This document shows, piece after piece, positions 23,962 through 33,607 of a DNA stretch of 64,000 bases (its first letter is position 1; every line of letters begins with the position of its first letter). Under the pieces are notes generated by a model that was not told the DNA's origin, did not search any database, and was given only the letters and a program-made list of their open reading frames with translations. The stretch comes from Leptospiraceae bacterium (lineage in GTDB: Bacteria > Spirochaetota > Leptospiria > Leptospirales > Leptospiraceae). Where the stretch lies: contig JABTUZ010000002.1 of NCBI GenBank assembly GCA_015075105.1, positions 1,226,001 through 1,290,000 of the forward strand. The letters are read 5' to 3'. Position numbers and translations under genes: made by a program.

Positions 23962-24954
23962 ATGAATCTACTTCCTTTTGAAATTTTACAAATCCGATCT
24001 CAATTTTTATATTCTATCAGAACATTTTTTCATGAAAATCATTTTTTTGAAATAGACACACCTACATTAAAAAAAACGCCGGGAATGGAGCCTTATTTAG
24101 ATCCATTTTTAGTTTCTTCTCCTCATTCCAAAAATGAAGGTTATTTAATTACCTCTCCTGAGTATTCTTTAAAACAGGTTCTTTCAAAAGGATTGGAAAG
24201 AATTTACGAAATCGCTCATGTATATCGCTCCGGGGAAAAAGGTGTTTTACATACAAAAGAGTTTTTAATGTTAGAGTTTTATATATCTAATACTGATGAA
24301 AAAGGATTAATCCAATTTTGTATTCAGTTACTCGAACACTTAAATAATCATTTTAAAAATATTGGTTTTTCAACTTCTGATTGTCTTGTCATCTCTATGG
24401 AAGAATTATTTTTTCAAAAAACGGGTAGGGGGTTTTCAAGAGAAGATTTGGTATTTACAATAAAAAAAAATAGATTATTGGATGATTTTTCTATTCAAAC
24501 ATATTCTTACGATGATTTATTTTTTTTAACCTTTTTAAATTGTGTGGAAAATCGTCTTGGTGAGAATCCAACTTTTGTGTATGACTACCCTCAAGAGCTT
24601 GCCTCTCTTGCAAAAGTAGAAAACGGTAGAGCAAAGCGATTTGAAATCTATTGGAAGAAAATCGAAATTGCAAATGGATTTTATGAGTTATCCGATCCAT
24701 ATTTACAGAGAAAAAGATTTGAAGAAGAAAAAGCCTTACGAAAAAAATTAGGGAAAGAAGTTTTTGATATTGATGAAGATTTGATTCAGGCACTTATAGC
24801 CGGAATAGGAAACTCTTCAGGTATATCTTTTGGATTGGATAGACTTTTTATGATTTTCCTAAACCATAAAGATTTGCGCTTTGTTAGCCCTTATTACCAA
24901 TCTCCACCACCTGAATCACCTCCATCGAAAGAGCCTGAATCTCCCGATGAGTAA
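23962..24954 (+). CDS. epmA: EF-P lysyl-transferase EpmA (GenX/PoxA type)
   Basis: The 330-residue protein is a class II lysyl-tRNA-synthetase catalytic domain without the anticodon-binding part. Motif 2 is YEIAHVYRSGEKG with HTKEFLMLEFY (about 87-113), and motif 3 is GISFGLDRLFMI (about 293). EpmA attaches beta-lysine to elongation factor P and helps ribosomes through polyproline stretches. No efp or epmB is in the window. The last ~18 residues (SPPPESPPSKEPESPDE) are a Pro-rich tail lying entirely in the antisense overlap with the TPM gene, and are not part of the usual fold. Confidence 0.85.
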   Translation: MNLLPFEILQIRSQFLYSIRTFFHENHFFEIDTPTLKKTPGMEPYLDPFLVSSPHSKNEGYLITSPEYSLKQVLSKGLERIYEIAHVYRSGEKGVLHTKEFLMLEFYISNTDEKGLIQFCIQLLEHLNNHFKNIGFSTSDCLVISMEELFFQKTGRGFSREDLVFTIKKNRLLDDFSIQTYSYDDLFFLTFLNCVENRLGENPTFVYDYPQELASLAKVENGRAKRFEIYWKKIEIANGFYELSDPYLQRKRFEEEKALRKKLGKEVFDIDEDLIQALIAGIGNSSGISFGLDRLFMIFLNHKDLRFVSPYYQSPPPESPPSKEPESPDE

Positions 24955-25769
24955 TCACTTCCGTCATCGGACTCTGACCACGAATCGGAAGAAAGGTCAT
25001 TGTTGCCGTAATAGGAGGAATTGTCTGAGTATCTGTCGTTTCCATACAAGTTGTCTCTGCCTGTCAATTTATCGTAGATCCAGTTCCCTGCAATCGCTCC
25101 AAATATTCCGCCAAGGATTCCTCCCATGATTCCTCTTCCTCCTGCAAACATACCATTTTGCTCTCCTTGACTTTGAGGGCGGTTACGACTTGTGAAATTT
25201 TTAATAAGTCGGATTATTATAAATGCTATTAATACAAAAAAAAGAATTGTGAGAATTCCAGAAAATTTACTACCAGAGTTATTTTTCATTGAATTGTAAG
25301 TTTCCCCTCGAACAGGGCGTGTATCTTTTGTGAGAGGAGCACTTCCCGATAAAACTTGCGAATAGTAGTCAATCGCTGAATTTAAACCGGAGTCAAATTT
25401 CCCGGCTTTAAATTCACTCGCTAATTTTTCTTTCAGAGTACCGGACTCAAAACTACCAAAAATTTCTCTTGTTTTACTTCCAACTTTGATTTCAATTTTT
25501 TTTTCTTTCTTTGCAATTAGAATGTAAACACCGTTAACTTTTTTCTCTCTTGCTCTTTGTAAAGCAAACTCAGAAGGATGAAAATTTTTTATTTCAGGGA
25601 AAGTTTCTATTACTAAATTTTTCCCGAACTTGGATTGGATTTCAGAAATTTTCTGATTCGCAGAACTCACTGCTTCGTTATGAAACATCCCGGCGGTATC
25701 TGAAACTTCTCCAAACACGGATTGGGTATATAAAAAAAATATTAAAAAAATTGTAAAAATTTTATTCAT
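24894..25769 (-). CDS. TPM-domain (YgcG-type) membrane protein
   Basis: The 291-residue protein has a signal peptide (1-20), then a TPM/Psb32 domain (about 22-145; VSDTAGMFHNEAVSS, GVYILIAKKEKKIEIKVG), a transmembrane helix (about 168-187), a Gly-rich hydrophobic region (GGRGIMGGILGGIFGAIAGNWI) and a Ser/Gly/Asp-rich tail ending GGGDW, the common tail of YgcG-like proteins. It is tied to the inner membrane and exported; the biochemical role is unsettled. Its last 61 bp overlap the convergent epmA gene. Confidence 0.8.
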   Translation of the reverse strand: MNKIFTIFLIFFLYTQSVFGEVSDTAGMFHNEAVSSANQKISEIQSKFGKNLVIETFPEIKNFHPSEFALQRAREKKVNGVYILIAKKEKKIEIKVGSKTREIFGSFESGTLKEKLASEFKAGKFDSGLNSAIDYYSQVLSGSAPLTKDTRPVRGETYNSMKNNSGSKFSGILTILFFVLIAFIIIRLIKNFTSRNRPQSQGEQNGMFAGGRGIMGGILGGIFGAIAGNWIYDKLTGRDNLYGNDRYSDNSSYYGNNDLSSDSWSESDDGSDYSSGDSGSFDGGDSGGGDW

Positions 25770-25900
25770 TTTTTCTCCTACTGCTTTTTATAAAAAGTCA
25801 TGCGAATAGATTTGCAATTATAATTTACTTTTCTTTGATTAGACGGAGTAAAATATATATTGATTCATCTACCATACAAAAAAGACTAGAAAATAGAATT

Positions 25901-27142
25901 ATGAAAACCGTAAAAAAGAAACCACCTTTGAAAAAAAAATCTATTACAAGCACAACTTCTAAAACTAAGGGAACGACACTCCACTCTGAGCCTATCCGAA
26001 ATTTAAAGATCGGAAAATGCAGCGTAACTATTCTTGGCACCGCACATGTAAGCAAAAAAAGTATAGAAGCTGTAGAAGAAATCGTAAAAAAAGAAAAACC
26101 TGATACAATCTGTGTCGAGCTTTGTGATTCAAGACTTACATCTGTCAGAGACCCGGAGCACTGGAAGAAACTTGATATATTCAAAGTGTTCAAACAAAGA
26201 AAAATGTATTTACTTTTATCGACTTTGATACTTTCCTCATTTCAAAAAAAAATCGGAAAAGGAGAGGTCAAGCCCGGCGACGAGATGCGTAAAGCAATCC
26301 AAGAAGCAGATAGAACGAAAGCAAAACTTATTACTGTGGATAGGGAAGTGCAGACTACTTTAAAAAGAGCGTGGGGGAATGTTGGATTTTTTTCCAAGAT
26401 GTATTTGCTTAGTGCTCTTATTACTTCTCTCCTTGTAAAGGAAGATGTTACAGAAGAAAAAATTGAAGAGATGAAATCAGACGATGCTTTAAAAGACCTT
26501 TTTTCGCAATTACCCAAACGTTATGAACATATTAAGAATGTAATCATTGATGAAAGAGATGAATACCTTGCAGAAAAAATCCGTAACGCTGCTTCTAATT
26601 CAAAAAAACTTTTGGCAGTCGTCGGAGCAGGCCACTTAGAAGGGATTTTAACGCACATCCATGAACCAAAAGATATTTCTCATTTAGACATTATCCCGGT
26701 GAAAACTATCTTGCAGAGAATTTCTGGTTTTGTATTGCCCCTCTTAATACTTGGTTTGTTGTCTTATACTTTTTATTCAGGTGGAAAAGAAAAGGCAATG
26801 GAATTTGCAATCAATTGGGTTGTAGTCAAGGGAAGTCTTGCCGCACTCGGTGCACTCATTGCACTTGCCCATCCGGTTTCTATTCTACTTGCATTTGTAG
26901 TTGCTCCGCTTGGAAATTTTAATCCAATTTTAAAACCTGGTTGGGTGGCTGCACTTTCCGAATCGTATTTTAGGAAGCCTATTGTTGAAGATTTTGAAAA
27001 TATTGCAACAGACTCCGAAAACTTTACAGGCTACTGGAAAAATAGAGTGATTAGAATATTTTTGGTTTTTATGCTTCCACAACTTGGGAGCAGTATCGGA
27101 ACATTTATCGTAACCTACAAAGGATTCACCGGATTATTCTGA
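25901..27142 (+). CDS. TraB/PrgY-family membrane protein
   Basis: I place the start at ATG 25901; a TTG at 25835 would add 22 residues. The product of about 413 residues has a basic N-terminus, the TraB motif [21 protein letters not shown] with ICVELCDSR, a second motif [15 protein letters not shown] (about residue 240), and three to four C-terminal transmembrane helices. PrgY-type proteins reduce peptide pheromone activity in enterococci; the wider TraB/GumN fold is likely a metal-dependent hydrolase. The role in spirochaetes is unknown. Converges on the lytic transglycosylase gene (9-bp overlap). Confidence 0.82.
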   Translation: MKTVKKKPPLKKKSITSTTSKTKGTTLHSEPIRNLKIGKCSVTILGTAHVSKKSIEAVEEIVKKEKPDTICVELCDSRLTSVRDPEHWKKLDIFKVFKQRKMYLLLSTLILSSFQKKIGKGEVKPGDEMRKAIQEADRTKAKLITVDREVQTTLKRAWGNVGFFSKMYLLSALITSLLVKEDVTEEKIEEMKSDDALKDLFSQLPKRYEHIKNVIIDERDEYLAEKIRNAASNSKKLLAVVGAGHLEGILTHIHEPKDISHLDIIPVKTILQRISGFVLPLLILGLLSYTFYSGGKEKAMEFAINWVVVKGSLAALGALIALAHPVSILLAFVVAPLGNFNPILKPGWVAALSESYFRKPIVEDFENIATDSENFTGYWKNRVIRIFLVFMLPQLGSSIGTFIVTYKGFTGLF

Positions 27143-27712
27143 TTTGAATTGGTTGTAGAATTTATTTACCTTCTCTACATAGTTCTTTGTTTCTTTGTAG
27201 GGAGGAATACTTCCAAACTTTTGAACTCTTCCAGGCCCGGCGTTATACGCTGCAAGTGCGAGATTTTTATTTCCAAAAATATTCAACATATCTTTTAAAT
27301 ATTCAGTCCCGCCTGAAATATTTTCTTCAGGGTCAAGTGGGTTGTTGACACCGAGCATCTCCGCAGTTTTTGGCATTAGCTGCATGAGACCAAGTGCACC
27401 TTTTTTGGATTCTGCTTTCGGATTAAAATTTGATTCGGCTTTGATTACAGCTTTGACTAAATTCGGATCTAAATTTTTTTCTTTTGAATTTTCCTCTATA
27501 ATAGATAATAAGTCTTTGTTTTTTGAAGAAGGACTTTTTTCTTCTGTGATTACTTTTTTTAGTTCTTTTTCAAATCCTGAAATTTCTTGTTTTTTAAAAA
27601 ATTGTTTGGAATAGTTGTCTTCTAATTTTTCGGGAAGAGTTTCAATTTCTTTGATTCTCACAAGAATACTTGTTACTTGAGGTAAATTTTCGATTCTCAT
27701 ATTATGTCTCAT
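27134..27712 (-). CDS. SLT-family lytic transglycosylase
   Basis: The 192-residue protein carries a lysozyme-like SLT domain in its C-terminal half: catalytic Glu in [15 protein letters not shown] (about 92), then [18 protein letters not shown] and [14 protein letters not shown]. It would cleave peptidoglycan with formation of 1,6-anhydro-muramic acid. The first ~65 residues are charged, with no clear signal peptide, so its export route is not visible. Start could be 27712 or the Met at 27700. Confidence 0.85.
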   Translation of the reverse strand: MRHNMRIENLPQVTSILVRIKEIETLPEKLEDNYSKQFFKKQEISGFEKELKKVITEEKSPSSKNKDLLSIIEENSKEKNLDPNLVKAVIKAESNFNPKAESKKGALGLMQLMPKTAEMLGVNNPLDPEENISGGTEYLKDMLNIFGNKNLALAAYNAGPGRVQKFGSIPPYKETKNYVEKVNKFYNQFKSE

Positions 27713-27779
27713 CGGTAAATTTTCAGAAAAGTTGAGATTTTTTTTAGATTCTTTTCATAAAGAGTAGGGCGTTTTTTCT

Positions 27780-28254
27780 CTAGCCTCCCGGTTTTGGTCT
27801 TCTATATCGTTTTAGTCTGTCGTAACGAGTCGTTTTTCTCTTGGAAAGGTAAGCTCCCCCCGCAATCGTGGTTACCGGGGTGGGAACTCCATTCTCGAAG
27901 AATCTGCTGGGGAGAATTATGTCCCATTCGGCAAGGTCAAGCACTAACAAAAGAGTAAAAAGAGCTGTCTTTGTGGTGCCAAGCCAGTCTGCAAGAATGC
28001 CCAAGCTCAATCCAGTCTTCGTTATTCGGGGTAAAATTCTTTTTCTGCAAATTTTGCCCGACTTCTTGATACGCTTTCTTTACTCTATCCATTTTCTCAA
28101 AAGTCCCCCAAAGAATCACATTTCTGTATCTGTTCAACAATACGTTTAGGTATTTCCTCCTTGATAAACCTGTCGTTCTTCTATTGAACTCGTCCATATA
28201 TTTTGCTGGAACAAGCAAGCTCGATTGGGTTTCTGTAAATTTTTGTGGGTTCAT
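27780..28254 (-). pseudogene. DUF1564-like gene, copy 1, frameshifted
   Basis: From the ATG at 28254 (AAGGAG site) the frame follows the intact copy at 53909-54394 closely until about 28005, where it carries one extra base relative to that copy. After this point the match continues in another frame to a stop at 27780. The family is DUF1564-like: SLLVPAKYMDEFNRRT, NRYRNVILWGTFEK, NNEDWIELG. I know the family only from leptospiral genomes, where it is multicopy; no function is established. The upstream 400 bp are also shared by the two copies. Confidence 0.8.
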
Positions 28255-29053
28255 AAATTTCTCCTTAAAGTAAAATTTTCTGCTCTTCTTTATAAGGTAA
28301 AAAAATATCACGATAGAAATAAAATTTTTGCAATTTTAGAAAATTTTTTTTAGTTTTTACAGAAAAAGTCTCAAATCTGCACTAAATGTGTAATCTTTTT
28401 TTAATCCCCCAAAAAAGTGGAGTTCCCACATTTTCGCACGAAAAGTGTAAGATCTGCACTAAACGCGAAATTTCAAAAACTCTACTAAAGCTCAAAACCT
28501 CATCCTAAAAGATAAACGTATTTGCAAAGATTCTACCTCCACTATTTCCGACCTCAGACTTTCGTTATCAGTCCTCTGAATTGGAGTTTCCACATTTTTG
28601 CATAAAAGGTTCACAATTGGTATAAAACATGCACTTTACAGAAAAGAGTGGAGATCCCACATTTTTACATAAAATCTCCACTATTAGTATCAAACACTAA
28701 AATTCTTCGAAAAACATGAAGTTTCTGGCATATAAGGCAAAAGCTACCGAATCAAATCTTAACGTGTAATTCTCTAAACTAAAAAAACTTATCCTAAAAG
28801 CGAATCAAATTGAAAAAGATTTCAGTCTTCAAACCTCAGAATAGTTCCCACATATTATAGGAATTCAACTTATGTCTCTATAGAAAGCAAAAACAGTTTA
28901 AATGAGTAAAGAGAAAGATCGAGAACGCACTCGCAAAAAGTAACCATACTGTAATAATTCAGGTTAGATTTATTCTTGAATAAAAAAAAGCAAATGGAAA
29001 TTTTTATTCAGAGTGGACGGAGTAGTCGTTTATTCGGAAATTGGAGAAAATAT
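28255..29053. repeat. Gene-free region with degenerate palindromic repeats
   Basis: No gene is supported in these ~800 bp. The first ~130 bp match the region upstream of the second DUF1564 copy. Between 28360 and 28680 are degenerate repeats carrying GGAG-T-CCCACA elements at 28417-28430, 28581-28594 and 28648-28661, a partial one at 28843-28852, and related ATCTGCACTAAA boxes at 28374 and 28452. The elements at 28581 and 28648 are 67 bp apart, as are the two at 54556 and 54623. Confidence 0.7.
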
Positions 29054-29758
29054 TTGACAAAGAAAATATTTCAAAATGGTAAAAAGATACTGGTGGTGGA
29101 TGATGAGGAAGACATTGCCGATCTTATTCAATTTCATTTAGAAGAGGAAGGCTACGAGGTATCTGTTTGTCATAATGGTCTTGAAGCTCTTCCTCGAATC
29201 GAGAAGCATTCTCCTGACTTAGTGATTTTAGATTTAATGTTACCCGGTATAGGCGGAATAGACCTTTGTAAGAAAATCAAAGAGAAATATTCTATGCCTG
29301 TGATAATGGTTACTGCAAAAAATACAGAAACTGAAGCGGTGATCGGCTTAGAAATCGGAGCAGATGACTACGTCAGGAAACCTTTTTCTATTAAGGAATT
29401 AATGGCAAGAGTGAGGACTGTTTTAAGAAGGACTTTAGTCGAAAAAAATGATGAAAAGAGTTTAGGAAATATATCTATCGGAAAGATTTTTGTAAATCAG
29501 AAAGCCCATAAAGTTTATATTGATAACGAAGAAATTGAATTGACCCTCATCGAATACAAAATTTTAAATTTATTTATGACAAATCCCGGTATTGCTTTTA
29601 CAAGAGACAGGTTACTCGATAGTATTTGGGGGAAGGATATTTTTGTCACAGATAGAGCAATTGATGTAAATATCAAAAGGCTTAGAGATAAACTTCTTTC
29701 TGAAAAAGAAAGACTTGAAACTATTCGGGGGGTTGGATACAGATTCAAACATGCGTAG
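29054..29758 (+). CDS. PhoB-type response regulator
   Basis: I start at TTG 29054, with GGAG seven bases before it, just ahead of the receiver domain (KKILVVDDEED); the frame stays open to 28976 but that stretch looks non-coding. The 234-residue product has the phospho-acceptor in LVILDLMLPGIGG (about residue 58), VTAKN and YVRKPFS, and a winged-helix domain (IEYKILNLFMTNPGIAFTRDRLLDSIWG). The kinase gene overlaps its end by 8 bp, so they form a two-component operon of PhoBR type. The trigger is unknown; phosphate is only one possibility. Confidence 0.9.
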   Translation: MTKKIFQNGKKILVVDDEEDIADLIQFHLEEEGYEVSVCHNGLEALPRIEKHSPDLVILDLMLPGIGGIDLCKKIKEKYSMPVIMVTAKNTETEAVIGLEIGADDYVRKPFSIKELMARVRTVLRRTLVEKNDEKSLGNISIGKIFVNQKAHKVYIDNEEIELTLIEYKILNLFMTNPGIAFTRDRLLDSIWGKDIFVTDRAIDVNIKRLRDKLLSEKERLETIRGVGYRFKHA

Positions 29759-31112
29759 TTTTTTTTCCCGACTTCTACTTAGCAATTGGCTTTTCTTATT
29801 AATTCTGCTATCTTCTGCAATTTGTGTGTGGTACATAGAGAAAATTATTCCTTCAGATTATAAGATTCTACTATTTGGAATGTATTTTATTTTAGCTTTG
29901 TTTGGTTCATTTTACATTTCTTATTCCATTGCGATGAGTATCACTGAGCCATTAAAGCTCATTGAAAAAAAGACAAATGAAATCAATGCGGGTGATTTTG
30001 GTACTGCTTTGATCACTTCAGAAATTGATGAGCTTGCCCATTTGAGTGAGACAATCAATTCCATGTCGCAAAGATTAAAAATTCAGTTTACAGACCTATC
30101 TATTGAAAAAGAAAAATTCAATTCTCTCTTACAGAATTTGAAAGAGGGCGTTTTTGCTATCAGTCCAGAAATGGAAATTCTATACCAAAATAAAAGTATC
30201 CCTTCGAGTTTAATACCTCCAAATTCTAATTCAAGGCAAATTTTTCAAGTTGTGAAAAACCAAGAATTTCTCAATTTTTTGAAAAAAAATATTTCTAATG
30301 AAACGGATGAAAAAATTGAGTTAGAGGTTGGAGAAAAATTTTACAATATTCGCTTTTATCATTTGAAGTCAGATAGTAAAAGAATTATTTCTATAGGTAT
30401 TATCAGGGACAAAACTGAAGAAAGACAAACACAGATTATTCGAGAGCAATTTGTTCAAAACGCATCCCACGAGCTTAAATCTCCAATTACATCTATTAAA
30501 GGATTTGCAGAAACCCTTAGTCAAAAATTGCCTACTTCCCCGGACAATCCTGAAAGAAAATTCTTGGATGCGATTCTTCGTAACACAGATAGAATGGTAA
30601 GAATTGTGGACGACATGCTTCTTATTTCAAGAATTGAAAATTATGAAACTGCATTTCAGCCGGAAAAATTTTTCTTAAACGACTTGGTTGGTGACATTCA
30701 ATTGACAATTGAAGGGTTAATTAAACCTAAAAATCAAACTTTTACAATCAATATCCCTGAGAAAATGGAAATTTTTGCAGATAGAGTTCTTCTTGAACAC
30801 TTGCTGTTAAATCTATTACAGAATGCTTCTGCTTATTCTCCTGAAAATAAAAAGATCGAGTTAAAAGCTATTTACGAAAAAAATAATGTTTTGATTCAGG
30901 TGATTGACGAAGGAATTGGAGTAGATACTGAATTTAAACAGAGAATTTTTGAAAGATTTTTCAGAGTAGATACAAATAGATCAAGAAAAGAAGGCGGGAC
31001 GGGTCTTGGTCTTTCTATTGTAAAACATGTCGCAAAAATTCATAAAGGTTGGGTCGATGTTTCTTCTCGTGAAGAAGGGGGATCTATTTTTACTGTTTCA
31101 ATTCCAATTTGA
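29751..31112 (+). CDS. PhoR-type sensor histidine kinase
   Basis: Starting at ATG 29751, inside the end of the regulator gene, the product has about 453 residues. Two transmembrane helices (about 10-28 and 40-62) with a very short loop imply that there is no large periplasmic sensor. HAMP (about 65-115), a PAS-like segment (130-230) and the kinase core follow: H box FVQNASHELKSPITSIKGF (about 240), N box LLLNLLQNASAYS, G1 DEGIGVD, G2 GGTGLGLSIV. The design matches PhoR kinases that sense via a partner in the membrane. Confidence 0.9.
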   Translation: MRSFFSRLLLSNWLFLLILLSSAICVWYIEKIIPSDYKILLFGMYFILALFGSFYISYSIAMSITEPLKLIEKKTNEINAGDFGTALITSEIDELAHLSETINSMSQRLKIQFTDLSIEKEKFNSLLQNLKEGVFAISPEMEILYQNKSIPSSLIPPNSNSRQIFQVVKNQEFLNFLKKNISNETDEKIELEVGEKFYNIRFYHLKSDSKRIISIGIIRDKTEERQTQIIREQFVQNASHELKSPITSIKGFAETLSQKLPTSPDNPERKFLDAILRNTDRMVRIVDDMLLISRIENYETAFQPEKFFLNDLVGDIQLTIEGLIKPKNQTFTINIPEKMEIFADRVLLEHLLLNLLQNASAYSPENKKIELKAIYEKNNVLIQVIDEGIGVDTEFKQRIFERFFRVDTNRSRKEGGTGLGLSIVKHVAKIHKGWVDVSSREEGGSIFTVSIPI

Positions 31113-31197
31113 AGCAGGATGGATATTAACTCTTGACAATAGCACCAAGCATTGGACTTAAAAGAATAGTCCAAACATTTCGATTTTGGAGATTTGC

Positions 31198-32352
31198 ATG
31201 AAGTGTCCCAAAGGATTTTTTTCGTTTGGAAGAAATATTGGAATTAAAGATAAGACAAAAGATTTTGCAGTTATATATTCAGACGTTAGTTGCGATGCGT
31301 CTGCTGTTTTTACGAAAAATAATTTTCCCGGTGCTCCTATTATTGTAGGGCGAGAGCATATCAAAAACTCAAAACTTCGTGCAATTGTAATCAACTCAAA
31401 AAATTCAAATGTCGCTACAGGTGAAAGAGGGATTATGGATTCAAAAAAAATTTGTGAATCCATAGCTGGATCACTTGGTGTTCGTTCTGAAGAAGTCTTA
31501 CCTTCTTCAACGGGTGTAATCGGCGTTCCTCTCCCTATGGATAAAATTTTGCCGGCTTGTCAGGAAGCAAAAAATTTTCTTAAAATCGGGAATCTTGAAG
31601 AAGTAGCCGAAGCAATTATGACTACCGATACCCAAAAAAAAATATCATGGAGAGAAATACAAACGAGCACACACACAGGAGTGATGTACGGGATCGCAAA
31701 GGGAGCCGGAATGATCGAGCCGAACATGGCAACAATGCTTTCTTATATTCTAACTGATGTTAAACCAAAAAGTGAAAATTTTTATGACATATTAAAGAAG
31801 TCTGTCGATAAAAGTTTTAATTGTATAAGCATTGATTCAGATACTTCTACGAGCGATACAGTCGTACTTATGTCATCAGGGTTAGCAGGTGAAGTAGAAG
31901 TAGATATTTTTCAAGATACGTTAGACGATATATGTATTGATCTCGCTAAAAAAATTGCTTCTGATGGAGAAGGCGCTACTAAACTTATCGAACTAAGAAT
32001 TTTCGAGTCTAGAGATGAAGACCAATTAAGAAAAATAGGTAAGTCAATCATCAACTCTCCACTAATTAAAACTGCAATTTATGGGGGAGACCCAAATTGG
32101 GGGAGGTTTATCATGGCAATAGGAAAGGTTTTTGATGAGCCGATTTCTTATGACTCTCTTCAATTACATATAGGCGGCATTAACGTAAAAGATGCAGACA
32201 AGGCGGTAAAAGAAAAATTATCCGAGTATTTAAAAAAGAATACAGAAATTATAATCGAAGTGAAACTTGGATGCGGAAATCATTCGGGGAAATTCTGGGG
32301 TTGTGATTTGACCGAAGGGTATGTAAAAGAAAATGCGTTCTATACTACTTGA
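31198..32352 (+). CDS. argJ: ArgJ glutamate N-acetyltransferase/amino-acid acetyltransferase
   Basis: The ATG at 31198 follows GGAG; a TTG at 31186 is less likely. The 384-residue protein is ArgJ, which transfers acetyl from N-acetylornithine to glutamate in the cyclic arginine pathway and may also use acetyl-CoA. Visible motifs are the oxyanion region LPSSTGVIGVPLP and the autocleavage site AGMIEPNMATMLSYILTD, where the Thr becomes the N-terminal nucleophile of the beta chain. A TTGACA at 31133 may belong to its own promoter. Its end overlaps the next gene by 20 bp. Confidence 0.95.
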   Translation: MKCPKGFFSFGRNIGIKDKTKDFAVIYSDVSCDASAVFTKNNFPGAPIIVGREHIKNSKLRAIVINSKNSNVATGERGIMDSKKICESIAGSLGVRSEEVLPSSTGVIGVPLPMDKILPACQEAKNFLKIGNLEEVAEAIMTTDTQKKISWREIQTSTHTGVMYGIAKGAGMIEPNMATMLSYILTDVKPKSENFYDILKKSVDKSFNCISIDSDTSTSDTVVLMSSGLAGEVEVDIFQDTLDDICIDLAKKIASDGEGATKLIELRIFESRDEDQLRKIGKSIINSPLIKTAIYGGDPNWGRFIMAIGKVFDEPISYDSLQLHIGGINVKDADKAVKEKLSEYLKKNTEIIIEVKLGCGNHSGKFWGCDLTEGYVKENAFYTT

Positions 32353-33607
32353 ACCGATTTTCAAGTCAATTTATCAGTATTTGTCTCTATTTGATTATAG
32401 AATCAAGTCTTCACTGATTTCTTTTTCCTTAAAATTAACTTCTGGTTTTATCAGTATAATTATTTATTTAATGATCAAGAAAAAAATTCCTTCGGACATA
32501 ACGTATCCAGATGAAATTAGTTTATTGGTGACTATTGTAATTTCTATTATTGGGATTTTTCCTGTTCAAGAATATTTATATTCATATTTTAGAAATTTAT
32601 TTCTATCAGAATATCTTACCGATGACAGTCTAAGTGCAAAAATAGCATATAGAAGATTTGATGCAGACTCTCTTATTAAAAACGTATTTCCTGTGATGGT
32701 AAAAATGTCCAGCAGTCCTTCCGGGGTACTTGCAGTTTTAAATAAATCAGAAACACAATACGATATCTATTCCTATTCCAGTGGTCGTCAGAGAAAAGTA
32801 AAGATACGTGGAGAAAATTTTAATACAAGACTTACAAATCTACTCAGATCAAAAAAGCAAAGCATTTCTGTTGCAGATGTGATGAAGTTTCCTGAATTGA
32901 ATGAAGATTTTACGACATTAAAATCCAGTTTTATCATCCCTTTTATTTTTCGTGAAAAACTTTTTGGATTTCTTGCTACCACAAATATACCTTCCGAAGA
33001 AGTAAAGGCTGACCTTTCTTTTCTTTCTAGTAAAGCTGCATTAGCCGTGCACAACCACATCCTTTCATTCAAAGTCGCAGAAAATAAAAAATATAAGCGA
33101 GAGTTTGAGACTGCGGAAAGGATACAGTTTTCTATTCAATCGACTAAGGTTCCTGTAATTCCTGATTTAGAAATTCAATTATTAGAAAAAGACCAGCGAC
33201 TATTGTCTGAATTCTATACTATTAAAGAGAACGGAATAGTATTTGTGATTTTTGCTTTACCGAGTAATAGAAAAGGAGAAGGTTTGGTTCTTGCGTATAT
33301 TGCAGGCGCTTTGTATATTCAACTAAGACAATTTAATAATAATTTGAACGAGATAAAAAAGGCTATAGAGAACACCTTAGCAGAGATTTATTATACAGAC
33401 CATTATGAGTTTCTTATTGGGTATATCGAAAACGATAAAAATATATTACAAGTCTTAGCAAGTGGACACAGCCTTACTGCAACAAAATCCGACATGCCGG
33501 AAAAAAATATTATTTCTTTAGGATGGAAAAATCTTATTGATTTGGACTCTAATTCAATTTTATTCAAACTGCAAGATAAAAATATTCTATTAGTGAGAAA
33601 AAAATGA
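32333..33607 (+). CDS. Membrane GAF protein with degenerate SpoIIE-type phosphatase domain
   Basis: The 424-residue protein has two transmembrane helices (about 30-48 and 63-83), a GAF-like domain (about 120-250; SFIIPFIFREKLFGFLATTN) and a C-terminal PP2C/SpoIIE-like fold that lacks the metal-binding residues. Where active members have GGDY and GDVAGHG, it shows SEFYTI and FALPSNRKGEG, and no SDG motif follows. It is therefore probably a pseudophosphatase. It overlaps argJ by 20 bp and the active SpoIIE gene by 4 bp, suggesting a two-protein complex. Confidence 0.65.
   Translation: MRSILLEPIFKSIYQYLSLFDYRIKSSLISFSLKLTSGFISIIIYLMIKKKIPSDITYPDEISLLVTIVISIIGIFPVQEYLYSYFRNLFLSEYLTDDSLSAKIAYRRFDADSLIKNVFPVMVKMSSSPSGVLAVLNKSETQYDIYSYSSGRQRKVKIRGENFNTRLTNLLRSKKQSISVADVMKFPELNEDFTTLKSSFIIPFIFREKLFGFLATTNIPSEEVKADLSFLSSKAALAVHNHILSFKVAENKKYKREFETAERIQFSIQSTKVPVIPDLEIQLLEKDQRLLSEFYTIKENGIVFVIFALPSNRKGEGLVLAYIAGALYIQLRQFNNNLNEIKKAIENTLAEIYYTDHYEFLIGYIENDKNILQVLASGHSLTATKSDMPEKNIISLGWKNLIDLDSNSILFKLQDKNILLVRKK

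Noticed and set aside
28360-28680. CRISPR array
   Set aside because: The repeats are degenerate and palindromic with uneven spacing and there are no cas genes; it is an intergenic repeat cluster.
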